Part shown: positions 1 to 9,000 of the stretch, in pieces
Layout: each line of letters starts with the position of its first letter
Numbering within the stretch: position 1 is the stretch's first letter
Assembly: GCA_030430575.1 (NCBI GenBank)
Contig: JAUIKF010000007.1
Location: 1-64,000 of the forward strand
Direction of reading: 5' to 3'
DNA: 64,000 nt
Origin: Bacteroidia bacterium
GTDB taxonomy: Bacteria > Bacteroidota > Bacteroidia > J057
Translations under genes and position numbers: made by a program
The notes under the pieces: model-generated
The model's database searches: none
What the model was told of the DNA's origin: nothing
The model's input: the letters and a program-made list of their open reading frames with translations, nothing else

Positions 1-164
1 GTATAAGCATGACCTTGGGTTTCTTTTGTTTTAACAATCGAAGTGTTACCCCAAATGTCATGCTTTTTCCTTTAAAATCCCACTATACTCCCTGAGTATC
101 AAGACCTTAGATAAAGAACTCACGTTAGAATTAAGGTAAAAAGGAGTGAATAGTATATGGCTGT

Positions 165-1169
165 TTATTGAATGATGACTTTTCTTGTGAGTTGTCTATT
201 CCCTGTAGTTAAGGAGAGGAAATAGGTGCCTGCTTCAAGATGAGATATTTCTAAAGATTCTTTGACTAAGCCTGGAATGCCTTTAGATTCTTTTTTGATC
301 AATTCCCTCCCTATTATGTCAAAAAGGCTAATACTCGTTTCTCCTATTTCATGGAGGGAATAAGTGATGTTTAGTAGATCTGAGGTAGGATTTGGGAAAA
401 TAGAAAGGACTAAGTCTTCTGCTAGGAGGTCCAGGTTGAGGGCTATTGATTGGTCTATTAAGGAATAAAAGGTGATGGTCGTTCCATCTGTCTCTATGAA
501 GTGATAGTTTAATATGGGGTAGTGAATACCGGGTTTAAACCATTGATACCGAATTTCTGTGTGGCGACGAAATACCCCCATGTCTGAGGAGTCTATAAAT
601 GTAGCTTCGGTTTTTACCCGTAGAATATTAGTTAAAGAGCCATATGGTAATACAAGTGTTCCATAAGCATCTGCATGTACTAAAGTAGATCCATATCTAA
701 CACTGTCATTCCCTGCGGATGGAACTGGACCGCTAAACTGATCAATTAAAGTATCGCCATAGGTAAAAGGATATGTTAAAATACGTCTAGGGTTTTCGGA
801 AAAATTATCTTCGAAGACTCCTCCACCTATGAAAGTAAATGAATCGGCATTAACAAGATAATAATATTCGAAAAAGCCGAATTCATATCCAATATTTGCA
901 CTAGGATATAAATTTGAATTGGGGAGTGTACTAGGTGCTTCCAAAGCAATCGTCAAGGTATCTGCAGTGTCAATCACCATAATGGAAAAATCCCAAATAG
1001 CATTTGGGCCAGCTGGACCAGCAATGAATGTATCTGGAAGATTTGGTGCATACAAAAGGAAACGGTCACCCACTTGGGGATTGGAATTGCTCGATGTCAG
1101 GATAGGCACCTGGGCAAAAACACTAGTAGAAAGAAACAGAAAGAAAAGGACTTGTAGAAGAAGTTTCAT
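165..1169 (-). CDS. Secreted protein with T9SS type A sorting domain
   Basis: The 334-residue product starts with a Sec signal peptide (Lys-rich start, hydrophobic run, cleavage after SVFAQ). It ends with an ~80-residue C-terminal domain with the usual T9SS type A pattern: 'SIFPNPTSDLLNITY', a central 'LFDIIGRE' and a final 'AGTYFLSL...RKVIIQ'. That tail directs export through the type IX secretion system and attachment to, or release from, the cell surface. The middle (about residues 20-245) is beta-rich and I recognise no catalytic family in it. The ATG lies 100 bp from the end of the next gene on the same strand. Export is well supported; function is unknown. Confidence 0.85.
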   Translation of the reverse strand: MKLLLQVLFFLFLSTSVFAQVPILTSSNSNPQVGDRFLLYAPNLPDTFIAGPAGPNAIWDFSIMVIDTADTLTIALEAPSTLPNSNLYPSANIGYEFGFFEYYYLVNADSFTFIGGGVFEDNFSENPRRILTYPFTYGDTLIDQFSGPVPSAGNDSVRYGSTLVHADAYGTLVLPYGSLTNILRVKTEATFIDSSDMGVFRRHTEIRYQWFKPGIHYPILNYHFIETDGTTITFYSLIDQSIALNLDLLAEDLVLSIFPNPTSDLLNITYSLHEIGETSISLFDIIGRELIKKESKGIPGLVKESLEISHLEAGTYFLSLTTGNRQLTRKVIIQ

Positions 1170-1268
1170 GCTAATGGGATTGGTGAAAAATTAGTGCAAA
1201 ATTTAGGTTCTAATTTAACCTCTAATCCTCCAAAAAACAACTCTCGAACCCATCAAACTCCCGAACAA

Positions 1269-1883
1269 TCAAAGCTTTTCCAAATGCGTCACATCATTGA
1301 TCTTTTCGGCCTGAACCTTTCCATTGGGATAAAATCGCAGCACATTAAGACCTGTATTACTATGGCTAAATTTACTCATTTGATCCATCCCATACCCTAG
1401 CAATTGACTCAGGACAATACGGCTCGTGCGACCATGAGAGCAAACCAGTATGCGCTGCCCTTGGTGCGCTTTGGCTACCCGCTCAAAAAACGGTTGAATT
1501 CTATTCCATGCCTCCTCAGGGGATTCTCCCCCCCTTATTTTTCTGTGAAATTGTCCTGCCGCCCAATCAGCTTTTAACTGCGTAAATTCTTCATTCATCT
1601 CAGGCGTAGGCTTTTTCCCTTCCATCCATCCCCACCGAAATTCATCTATCGCTGGATCTGCCTGGAGTTGATATCCTGATTCTTCCCAAGGTGCGAGGGT
1701 CTGGTAAGTCCGCTTGAGGCTACTGACGTAGACTGCGTCAAAACGCGTCTGATGATAATGCGCATAAAAAGCCTCAGCCTGTGCTCTGCCTTTGGCATTG
1801 AGGTCTGAGTCTATGCCACCGCCTTGGACGATGCCTTGAATATTGTAATCTGTCTGGCCGTGTCTGATGAGGTATAAAAGCAT
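1269..1883 (-). CDS. Histidine phosphatase family protein (phosphoglycerate-mutase-like)
   Basis: The 204-residue protein begins 'MLLYLIRHGQTDYN', the phosphohistidine motif of the histidine phosphatase superfamily (catalytic His8). The second catalytic His lies in 'CSHGRTSR' near residue 148, and a Glu-containing segment lies between them. Family members remove phosphate from sugars or small metabolites; the substrate cannot be read from sequence. An in-frame extension to 1955 exists, but its extra 24 residues are encoded by low-complexity intergenic repeat sequence, so I start at the Met directly before the motif. It lies 93 bp downstream of mqnE on the same strand and may be co-transcribed with it. 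Confidence 0.85.
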   Translation of the reverse strand: MLLYLIRHGQTDYNIQGIVQGGGIDSDLNAKGRAQAEAFYAHYHQTRFDAVYVSSLKRTYQTLAPWEESGYQLQADPAIDEFRWGWMEGKKPTPEMNEEFTQLKADWAAGQFHRKIRGGESPEEAWNRIQPFFERVAKAHQGQRILVCSHGRTSRIVLSQLLGYGMDQMSKFSHSNTGLNVLRFYPNGKVQAEKINDVTHLEKL

Positions 1884-1920
1884 GGAGAGAATTAAGAATG
1901 AAGAATTAAAAATGGAGAAG
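1884..1920. repeat. GAATTAAAAATGGAG-type low-complexity repeat in the phosphatase leader
   Basis: A run of near-repeated words (gagaattaagaatg, aagaattaaaaatgg) sits immediately upstream of the phosphatase start codon. The same words occur at 3714-3733 and inside pdxH at about 26027-26078. If translated in frame they would give the unlikely N-terminal extension of the phosphatase. Origin unknown. Confidence 0.5.
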
Positions 1921-1975
1921 GGAACAGAGAGCAGAAATCTTTTCCCTGTTCCCACAGCGCTGCGATCCTATTTCC

Positions 1976-3103
1976 TTACGCAAATACTTTGATTTCTTCG
2001 TACAGCGTTCCTCGCTCAATCGCCTGATAGCCAGCACTTTCTATGAGGTCAACTAATTGATCTGTTGAAAGGGCGGGATTTTGCTCTTCAGAGCCGGCCA
2101 TGGTATAGATCTTAGTCGTGTCATCGATGGTCCCATCTACATCATCTACACCATAAGAAAGAGCAATCTGGGCCGTATGCCGTCCGATCATCGGCCAATA
2201 GGCCTTTATATGATCAAAATTATCCAGATAAATTCGGCCAATGGCGTAGTTGCGCAAGTCTTCGATCACGGAGACTTCGGGCAAGTGGGATAACTCGTTA
2301 TTTTGGTTGCGAAATTTGAGGGGAATAAAGGTCTGAAAACCACCTGTGAGGTCTTGTAATTCGCGTAGGCGGCGCATGTGGTCCACTCGATGGGCAAAGG
2401 TTTCGATATGGCCATATAGCATGGTTGCATTGGTGCGGAGCCCTAGTTCATGGGCCACCTGATGTAGGTCAAGCCATCCTTTGGAAGATACTTTTCCGCC
2501 TGCTATTTTGTCCCGTACTTCTTCATCAAATATCTCTGCCCCACCGCCAGGAATCGAGTTCAGCCCTGCGGCAATCAAACGTTCCATGCCTTCTTGGTAG
2601 CTCACTTTCGCCTTTTTAAAGATATAATGAAACTCTACGGGGGTCAGGGCCTTGACATGCAAATCAGGCCTATGCGCTTTTATCGCACTAAAAAGCCGCT
2701 CATAGAATTCGAGGTCATATTGCGGCAATACCCCTCCCACGATATGGACTTCTGTCACAGGCTGATCGTCGTACGCTTTGACCATGTCCATGATTTCGTC
2801 AAATTCATACTCCCAGCCGTCGCTCCGCTTCTTGATTTTGCGGGAATAGGAGCAGAAAGCGCAGTCATAAATGCAGACGTTGGTCGGTTCGAGGTGAAAA
2901 TTGCGATTGAAATAGGTGCGCTTGCCGTGGCGAGCCGTTCGGATATGATGGGCCAGCATACCCAGGTAGCCAAGGGAGCCATTCTCATACAGCCAAAGGC
3001 ATTCTTCATCCGTGATGCGAACGCCAGAGAGTACTTTCTGGGTGATGGTGTTTTGAGACGTTGTGAGGGCATTTTCGTGCCCGAGATAAGCAATTAATTC
3101 CAT
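1976..3103 (-). CDS. mqnE: Aminofutalosine synthase MqnE (radical SAM)
   Basis: The 375-residue radical SAM enzyme carries the [4Fe-4S]-binding CxxxCxxC motif at Cys77, Cys81 and Cys84 ('VCIYDCAFC'). The C-terminal half has the MqnE-type pattern 'GVDDVDGTIDDTTKIY' and 'AIERGTLYEEI', which separates it from the related cyclase MqnC. MqnE joins 3-enolpyruvoyl-benzoate (as the carboxyvinyl ether) to S-adenosylmethionine to make aminofutalosine, an early step of the futalosine route to menaquinone. Length fits the family. No other mqn gene is in the window, so the pathway is dispersed. A bidirectional-looking terminator at 3157-3186 separates it from the lipoprotein genes upstream. Confidence 0.9.
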   Translation of the reverse strand: MELIAYLGHENALTTSQNTITQKVLSGVRITDEECLWLYENGSLGYLGMLAHHIRTARHGKRTYFNRNFHLEPTNVCIYDCAFCSYSRKIKKRSDGWEYEFDEIMDMVKAYDDQPVTEVHIVGGVLPQYDLEFYERLFSAIKAHRPDLHVKALTPVEFHYIFKKAKVSYQEGMERLIAAGLNSIPGGGAEIFDEEVRDKIAGGKVSSKGWLDLHQVAHELGLRTNATMLYGHIETFAHRVDHMRRLRELQDLTGGFQTFIPLKFRNQNNELSHLPEVSVIEDLRNYAIGRIYLDNFDHIKAYWPMIGRHTAQIALSYGVDDVDGTIDDTTKIYTMAGSEEQNPALSTDQLVDLIESAGYQAIERGTLYEEIKVFA

Positions 3104-3156
3104 ACATCCATAAATTCATTATCAGCCAAAATGTTGGCTTGCGCCGAAATTAATAA

Positions 3157-3186
3157 AAAAAGCCTTCGATGCATCGAAGGCTTTTT
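3157..3186 (-). terminator. Rho-independent terminator of lipoprotein gene 3212-3697
   Basis: A perfect 30-bp palindrome (15-bp arms built on AAGCCTTCGATG) is flanked by A-runs on one side and T-runs on the other, so it can act on both strands. It lies 26 bp past the stop codon of the minus-strand lipoprotein gene. Confidence 0.8.
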
Positions 3187-3211
3187 AGAAAGAAGTTTTA
3201 ATACCGTAATT

Positions 3212-3697
3212 TTATTTACTCAGAACGATGTTCCCTGTTTCTGTAATTCTTGTGAGTTCATTCCCTTCAGTCTCTATTCTATAATCTGACACACTGAATC
3301 TTTGGGCGTCTTTTGATGACTCATCAATCGTATAGGTAATTGGGTTAATGTATGGGAAGGGACTTTGGTAAATGATGGTAATCGTCTGAGCATCCTCATC
3401 CATTGTATAGCTAAAATTAACAGCTAATGGAATGCCACTAAAGGTAGTGTTAAGAACACCATCTCCATCATCTTCAAAAGTCATGGTGCCTGTATTGGGA
3501 TCAAAGGTGCCATCAAATGTATAAATAGCAGAATCTCCTATGACTGTATTAACAACAACACTTCGATTTTGATACTCATGAGTGGTTACGTTCCATTTTC
3601 CATTTGAACTGATAAGAAAATCATCCGAGGAATTGTCACAACTGATCATAGACAATGTTAAAATGGCAATTAGGGAGCTGATAAATAGGTTTTTCAT
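3212..3697 (-). CDS. Small lipoprotein, lipocalin-like candidate (paralogue of 3815-4294)
   Basis: The 161-residue protein has a lipoprotein signal peptide with lipobox 'LSMISC' (lipidated Cys20). The mature part alternates beta strands around 'GKWNVTTHEYQNRSV', 'DEDAQTITIIYQ' and 'KDAQRFSVSDY...ETEGNELTRITETG', like the small lipocalin-like lipoproteins of Bacteroidota. It shares N-terminus, strand pattern and C-terminal motif with the adjacent gene at 3815-4294, so the two are a tandem duplication that has since diverged. Each copy has its own terminator, which argues for separate transcripts. Function unknown. Confidence 0.8.
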   Translation of the reverse strand: MKNLFISSLIAILTLSMISCDNSSDDFLISSNGKWNVTTHEYQNRSVVVNTVIGDSAIYTFDGTFDPNTGTMTFEDDGDGVLNTTFSGIPLAVNFSYTMDEDAQTITIIYQSPFPYINPITYTIDESSKDAQRFSVSDYRIETEGNELTRITETGNIVLSK

Positions 3698-3765
3698 GAT
3701 ATGTAAATATTAAGGATGGAGAATTAAGTAAACGTCATCAACGGTGTAATTTTTCTAAGATAGCA

Positions 3766-3793
3766 AAAAGCCCTCGCATTAGCGAAGGCTTTT
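3766..3793 (-). terminator. Rho-independent terminator of lipoprotein gene 3815-4294
   Basis: A 12-bp stem (AAAAGCCCTCGC with AGCGAAGGCTTTT, one G-U pair) and a short loop lie 22 bp past the stop codon. The stem uses the same AAGCC-TCG core as the terminator at 3157-3186, so the terminator was probably duplicated with the gene. Confidence 0.75.
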
Positions 3794-3814
3794 GAAATAA
3801 TATATTTCAATTAT

Positions 3815-4294
3815 TTAATTTTTGTTCAAGACTACGGTACCATTCTCACTGATTTTGGTTGTCACGTCCCCTGTAGTTGTTTCTGAAGAGTTGGATACAC
3901 TGTAACGTTGTACATCTTTAGTAGACTCAGTGATGTCAAATACGATAGTCGAATCTAGCAAACCACCTGTGAATATGATGGTAATAGTTTCCGCATCTTC
4001 ATCTATCGTATAGGTGAATGGAAATGGAAAGGTATCAGTACCATCACTCATGGTGAAAACGCCTGTTCCGTCTTTTGTAAAGGTCATGGTGCTTCCGCTA
4101 TTGGCAGGCACGTCAATTTCGGTCTCTGTTGTGTCATTAGAGGTAGGCGAGTTGTTGATGACAATATGGGTGTAGTCAAATGTCTCGATACTCCACTCTC
4201 CATCAGCTTTGATGAGGAATTTTTCTGTGTCAGCACAGCTTGTCATAGCGAAAGCCAACATGGCTAGGAGGGCTAATCTGAATAGATTTTTCAT
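3815..4294 (-). CDS. Small lipoprotein, lipocalin-like candidate (paralogue of 3212-3697)
   Basis: The 159-residue protein has lipobox 'FAMTSC' (Cys20) followed by about 140 mostly beta residues. Shared with its neighbour are the start 'MKNLF', the central 'TIDEDAETITIIF' and the C-terminal 'STKDVQRYSVSNSSETTTGDV'. It probably sits in the periplasm or on the outer membrane; no catalytic motif is visible. The 194 bp upstream, up to the divergent CCA enzyme gene, should hold both promoters. Confidence 0.8.
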   Translation of the reverse strand: MKNLFRLALLAMLAFAMTSCADTEKFLIKADGEWSIETFDYTHIVINNSPTSNDTTETEIDVPANSGSTMTFTKDGTGVFTMSDGTDTFPFPFTYTIDEDAETITIIFTGGLLDSTIVFDITESTKDVQRYSVSNSSETTTGDVTTKISENGTVVLNKN

Positions 4295-4488
4295 AATGCG
4301 TTGAAAAGGTTGAAATAGGTTAAAAATAGTTAGTTGTTAAAATGCCCGGCGAAAGTATGATTAATTTCTGAATTAGAAAATAACCGTACGGGGCCATATA
4401 CGAGGAAAGAGGAGAAATGGTGTGCTTTGTTGAAAATTTTGCATTTATTCTTCCTTTTTTGTCACTTTGCACTCCTTTTTTTCCACAG

Positions 4489-5886
4489 ATGAATTACCAA
4501 AATCACCTTAAGCACGAAATATTTACGCACTTGCGAGCCGTCAGCAAAAAGCTGGAGGTGCGGAGTTATGTCATTGGTGGATATGTCAGAGACTTATTGC
4601 TTGACAGACCTAGCAAAGACATAGATATTGTCGTGGAAGGGAGAGGGGTAGAACTAGCGAAAGCTTTTGCGAAAGCTGTAGGTGCGGGCGATATTGTGGT
4701 GTATGAGAACTTTGGTACAGCGATGGTCAAGTTAGATGATTATGAGGTGGAATTTGTGGGAGCCAGAAAAGAGAGCTACCGCAGAGACTCTCGAAAACCT
4801 ATCGTCGAGGAGGGAACGCTCAAAGACGATCAACTCCGCCGAGATTTTACCATCAATGCCTTGTCCATTTCCCTAAATAAAGAAGACTTCGGACATCTTT
4901 TTGACCCGTTTGATGGAATAAAGGATTTGGAAAGTGGTATGCTCCGTACACCTACTGATCCAAACATAACCTTCTCAGATGACCCTTTGAGAATGATGCG
5001 GGCTATCCGATTTGCCACACAATTAGGCTTCAGAATAGCAGATGAAACCTATGGTGCGATAGGCAAAAATAAGGAACGCATCAAGATCGTCTCCCAGGAA
5101 CGGATCACCGATGAACTCAACAAAATCGTCTTAGCTCAGAAACCTTCTATAGGTTTTGACTTGTTGTTAAAAACGGGATTATTGCCTGTGATTTTCCCCG
5201 AATTGGCAGCGATGAAAGGTGTCGAATACCGCGATGGCCGTGGCCACAAGGACAATTTCTACCACACGATCCAGGTCCTGGATCAGGTAGCTGAAATCTC
5301 CAATGACCTGTGGTTGCGATGGGTGGCCATCCTCCATGATATTGCCAAGCCGCTGTGCAAGCGCTATGAGCCGCAGGCGGGCTGGACCTTCCATGGCCAT
5401 GAAGACCGAGGTGCGCGCATGGTGCCCAAGATTTTTCGGCGGATGAAATTGCCGATGAATGAGAAGATGAAATATGTGGAGAAATTGGTGCGGCTGCACC
5501 AGCGACCTATCGCCTTGGTGACAGAAGAAGTTACAGATAGTGCTATTCGAAGGATTGTAGTAGAGGCGGGCGATGACCTCAACGACCTTTTGGACTTTTG
5601 TAGAAGTGATATCACCTCAAAAAATGAGGCGAAAGTAAGGCGTTTCCGCAAAAACTATGAAGTACTAGAGAAGCGCATCCACGAAGTCGAAGAACGCGAC
5701 CAACTGCGCAACTGGCAGCCACCGGTTACCGGTGATATGATCATGGAGACTTTTCAGATTCGCCCTAGCCGAAAGGTGGGGCTGATCAAAAACGCTATTC
5801 GCGAAGCGATCCTCGATGGCATCATTCCCAATGATCAGGAAGCGGCGATCCAGTACATGCACGAAGTGGCGAAGAAATATTTATAG
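4489..5886 (+). CDS. CCA tRNA nucleotidyltransferase / poly(A) polymerase family with HD domain
   Basis: The 465-residue enzyme has the class II nucleotidyltransferase head: 'IGGYVRDLLLDRPSKDIDIVV' with the metal-binding DxD, then 'DDQLRRDFTINALS' and 'DDPLRMMRAIRFA'. These are the flexible loop and nucleotide-selection elements of CCA-adding enzymes. An HD domain follows ('LRWVAILHDIAKP', 'FHGHEDRGARM', 'LVRLHQRPI'). It adds or repairs the CCA end of tRNAs. An earlier ATG at 4417 would add 24 hydrophobic residues absent from the family, so the start at 4489 is preferred. It converges with the gene ending at 6001 across a long inverted repeat. Confidence 0.9.
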   Translation: MNYQNHLKHEIFTHLRAVSKKLEVRSYVIGGYVRDLLLDRPSKDIDIVVEGRGVELAKAFAKAVGAGDIVVYENFGTAMVKLDDYEVEFVGARKESYRRDSRKPIVEEGTLKDDQLRRDFTINALSISLNKEDFGHLFDPFDGIKDLESGMLRTPTDPNITFSDDPLRMMRAIRFATQLGFRIADETYGAIGKNKERIKIVSQERITDELNKIVLAQKPSIGFDLLLKTGLLPVIFPELAAMKGVEYRDGRGHKDNFYHTIQVLDQVAEISNDLWLRWVAILHDIAKPLCKRYEPQAGWTFHGHEDRGARMVPKIFRRMKLPMNEKMKYVEKLVRLHQRPIALVTEEVTDSAIRRIVVEAGDDLNDLLDFCRSDITSKNEAKVRRFRKNYEVLEKRIHEVEERDQLRNWQPPVTGDMIMETFQIRPSRKVGLIKNAIREAILDGIIPNDQEAAIQYMHEVAKKYL

Positions 5887-5998
5887 AAAGTAAAAAGTAA
5901 AAATAACAAACAAGGAAGTGATAAGGTCTGATTTATTGTCTATCTCAAATCTTCCCTTTATACTTCCTTGTTTCTTGTTAAATATTTTTACTTTCCTT
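5885..5998. repeat. Long inverted repeat between convergent genes (AAAGTAAAAA / CAAGG word family)
   Basis: The left arm (about 5885-5919) and right arm (about 5961-5998) are near reverse complements of ~35 bases, built from the words AAAGTAAAAAT, AACAA and ACAAGGAAGT. The arms fill nearly the whole junction between stop codons at 5886 and 6001, so the hairpin could end transcription from both sides. The same words recur at 46766-46905. Confidence 0.7.
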
Positions 5999-6000
5999 TA

Positions 6001-9000
6001 CTAAAACCCAAACCCTGCCTTCACCACAATCAATCCATTGTTCAACGGATTTTCCTCCGAAACAGCATAAGCGACACTCAGCACCACGGCATCCAATGGC
6101 GCAATCCACAGCCCGCCCCCATATCCTTGATGCCAGTTGTCTGAGTCCTCTCCATCCATCCACACACGACCATTATCCATAAAGAATAAGCTTCCCAAGG
6201 TAAATGGAAGGGCAAGCCCTCTCACCGTGCCAAAGCGTGTACGCAATTCCACATTGGCGTAGGCAGCGCTACGGCCCGCAAAGCGGTTGTTACGGTATCC
6301 ACGCAGCCCTCTATTGAGGCCGATGGTGTTGGCTTGCCAGAAGTCCCATTCGCCATAATTCACAGCGCCGCCTATCTGAGCCGCTACAGTTGTTCGGATG
6401 GGGTGAAACGTGAAAAATATTCGCCCAACCCCATGGAAACGAGTGAAGTCGGTAGAGACTTCGTTGAGTCCTCGCATCAAAGTAGCCCCTCCAGAGAGGT
6501 GGATGCCTCGGGTAGGGATGACTTGATTGTCTAGGTCTTCAAATTGGAAAGTGGCATTTCCGCCGCCGATGACACGCTCCTCATAGAGATTGTCGGCGAT
6601 ACTCCTTCCCAGGAGGGAGTCCAACTGATTCAGGGAAGCATCAGCGATGAAGCGGTCTTGATTGCGATCTCGATCAAGTTGAAAGAACTGAAAAGAAGGC
6701 GTCAGGTGGAGGGAAAAGTCTCCTAATTCGCAGAAAAGCCCCATTTTGCCAGAGAGCGAGACTGCATTGATCCAGTAAAAGGAAAGTCTTTTTTCGGGCA
6801 GAATTTCCGTTTCGTTTCCCAACCCAAAAAAAGTATTGTTGAATTGAGGGACATTGGCATCCAACCCCAAATTCAGGCCCCAATGCCCAAATAATTGGTA
6901 GAAATTGCCATTATACTTCAAGTTATAGGAAGAAGAGAAGGGGGCGAAATTGGCGACCAACAGATGTGTAGAGGCTGCTGGCTCTTTTCGCCAAGCGTGT
7001 TTGGTATAGTTTATTCCTCCTCCTACAAATAAGCCATCATCAATATTAAACCCAAAGAATGCCGCAGGGGAAAGGATGTCGTATTTAAACGCTTTCCTAT
7101 CGTAGTCATTGACAGATTCCTTGTTGGAAGTATGGTCAATAAAGTTTCCATTGATGGGAAAAGTAATGCCATCCTTTTCTTCTTTGAGATCATATACATG
7201 AGCAGGGATGCCTGTATTGCGATCAGGGAGATCTGAAACCTGATCGTGTCCATCCCCTCCAATGATGCGCACTTTGATCGCTGTAGGCGCTTGCTGCATG
7301 AATTGGAAGACATCATCTCCATCGTGGCCATATAGGCGAATTTCTTTTGTCTCAGAGACCTTAAATTCTCTGCTGTACATGACCTGACGTGTTTGGTCAG
7401 ATTTTGAAAGTTTGTAGACATTTATGCGCAGGCTGGCAGCAGATATTCGGGTGATTTCAAATAATTCATCTTTATCCGAGCCTACAATATCTACCTCTTC
7501 AGCAAGGAATAAGTATAGATCTCGGGCAAAATTTTCCAAACTATCGCGTCTTGCTTTGAGTTTTCTGGCCGTCTCTTCAGCAGAATGGCGATGGATAGGT
7601 GCAGGCCAATCCTTCAGAGAAGCATCGATTATATCGTCTCCTAAGGATTGCTGGATGGAGTCTACCATAGCTGCCCAATCTTCCCATGCCAATCCTGTCA
7701 AAAACGATCTGTCAAAAAAACGAGCATTGAATGCGAGTCCTGGGACATCACGAATGGATTCATGAAAGCCTTGAAACTTAGGCAAGGCCCATTTGCGGCC
7801 TACGAGCCACATGACTGGGCCATCTCCTTGAAAAAAGGCCTGATCACGGTCCCTTGGGATAGGGCGATACATTTTCCCTTTATCTTTTTCAAAGGAAGCC
7901 CATCTCCACTGATCATCGTGACGATCCCAGTCGCCTATCACCAGGTCAAATAAGCGTGAACGGAGGACAAACTGCTGATCTACATAGTTATCATTGTCCT
8001 CTTGCAGTTTTTCTAACACCTTGGTCGTGCTAACCACTTTTTTGGAGTTCCCAAAGTTGGCCTCACTACTGCGGTCCCCCGCAGGGCGCTCTTCATGTAG
8101 GGCAAGGGTATTGGCGAAGTCTTCGCGGTACTTGCCGAGTCGGGGATCATCTGGTATATAGACGATGACGGGATTGGTGTGGTAAATGCCAGCGGCTTCT
8201 GCCATTTTGGGCACGGCAAAGGCGCCATAGGGGTGGGAGGAGGAGATCTGGTCTTGGACCAAATCCTCGGCAAAGGTGCCCCTGATGATCTCTGGGACAG
8301 CACCACTGGCAAATTTCTCTATAGAGCGTAAGACATACTGACGGCCATCTGCTGCCTCCAACCTCAGCGACTTCGTCTGCTGCCCACCGCCGCGCTGGAC
8401 AATTCTTAAGCCGCCCTTTTCTCTGCCTATATCAAAGACAGGGACTTCAATCTTTTCTGCCCATACATCGCGGTAATTATCCCCTAGGACAAACTTTTTA
8501 AATCCACCTGCCTCATACTGCAAACTGCCACGAACGACGGCAACACTATCTGTATAGTCTAAGTCTTTGTGTTTGGCGAAAAGTTCTTCTTGTGTCTCTT
8601 GGGGAATGACCTTTTTGTTGAATAATTTTTCTCGATACCGCATCTCGCCTTTGCCATCTTCTCCAGGAACCCAATACTCAGCCCAAACATCTCCATTGGG
8701 GTAGAAATTGAGGATAGCAAAACCTTGAGTAGGGTCTGTATAGTGAGCCTTTTTGGAATGACCTACTGCGGTCCTTTTACTCCCTGATCCACTGGTGATG
8801 AAGTGGAGAGAGTCGGTGTGCATATGCTCTAAAGCGTGTTCGTGCCCATTGGCATAAATGAGATTGGGGTGCTCCTCAAATATCTCCAGAAGCCCTTCGC
8901 GCAATTCACGGTATCGTGGATGAGGGATATCCTGGATATTGCCCAACACTGAGCGGTACATAGGCATGAGGGAGCCTAAAACGGGCAAAGGGATATACAG

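Noticed and set aside
1-164. Gene fragment at the left edge
   Set aside because: No frame with protein-like content is visible; treated as intergenic.
1884-1955. N-terminal extension of the histidine phosphatase
   Set aside because: It is encoded by intergenic repeat words and would displace the RHG motif from its usual place at the N-terminus.
2594-3097. Open frame on the plus strand opposite mqnE
   Set aside because: It overlaps a well-supported conserved gene and has no recognisable features; many similar opposite-strand frames were left out for the same reason.
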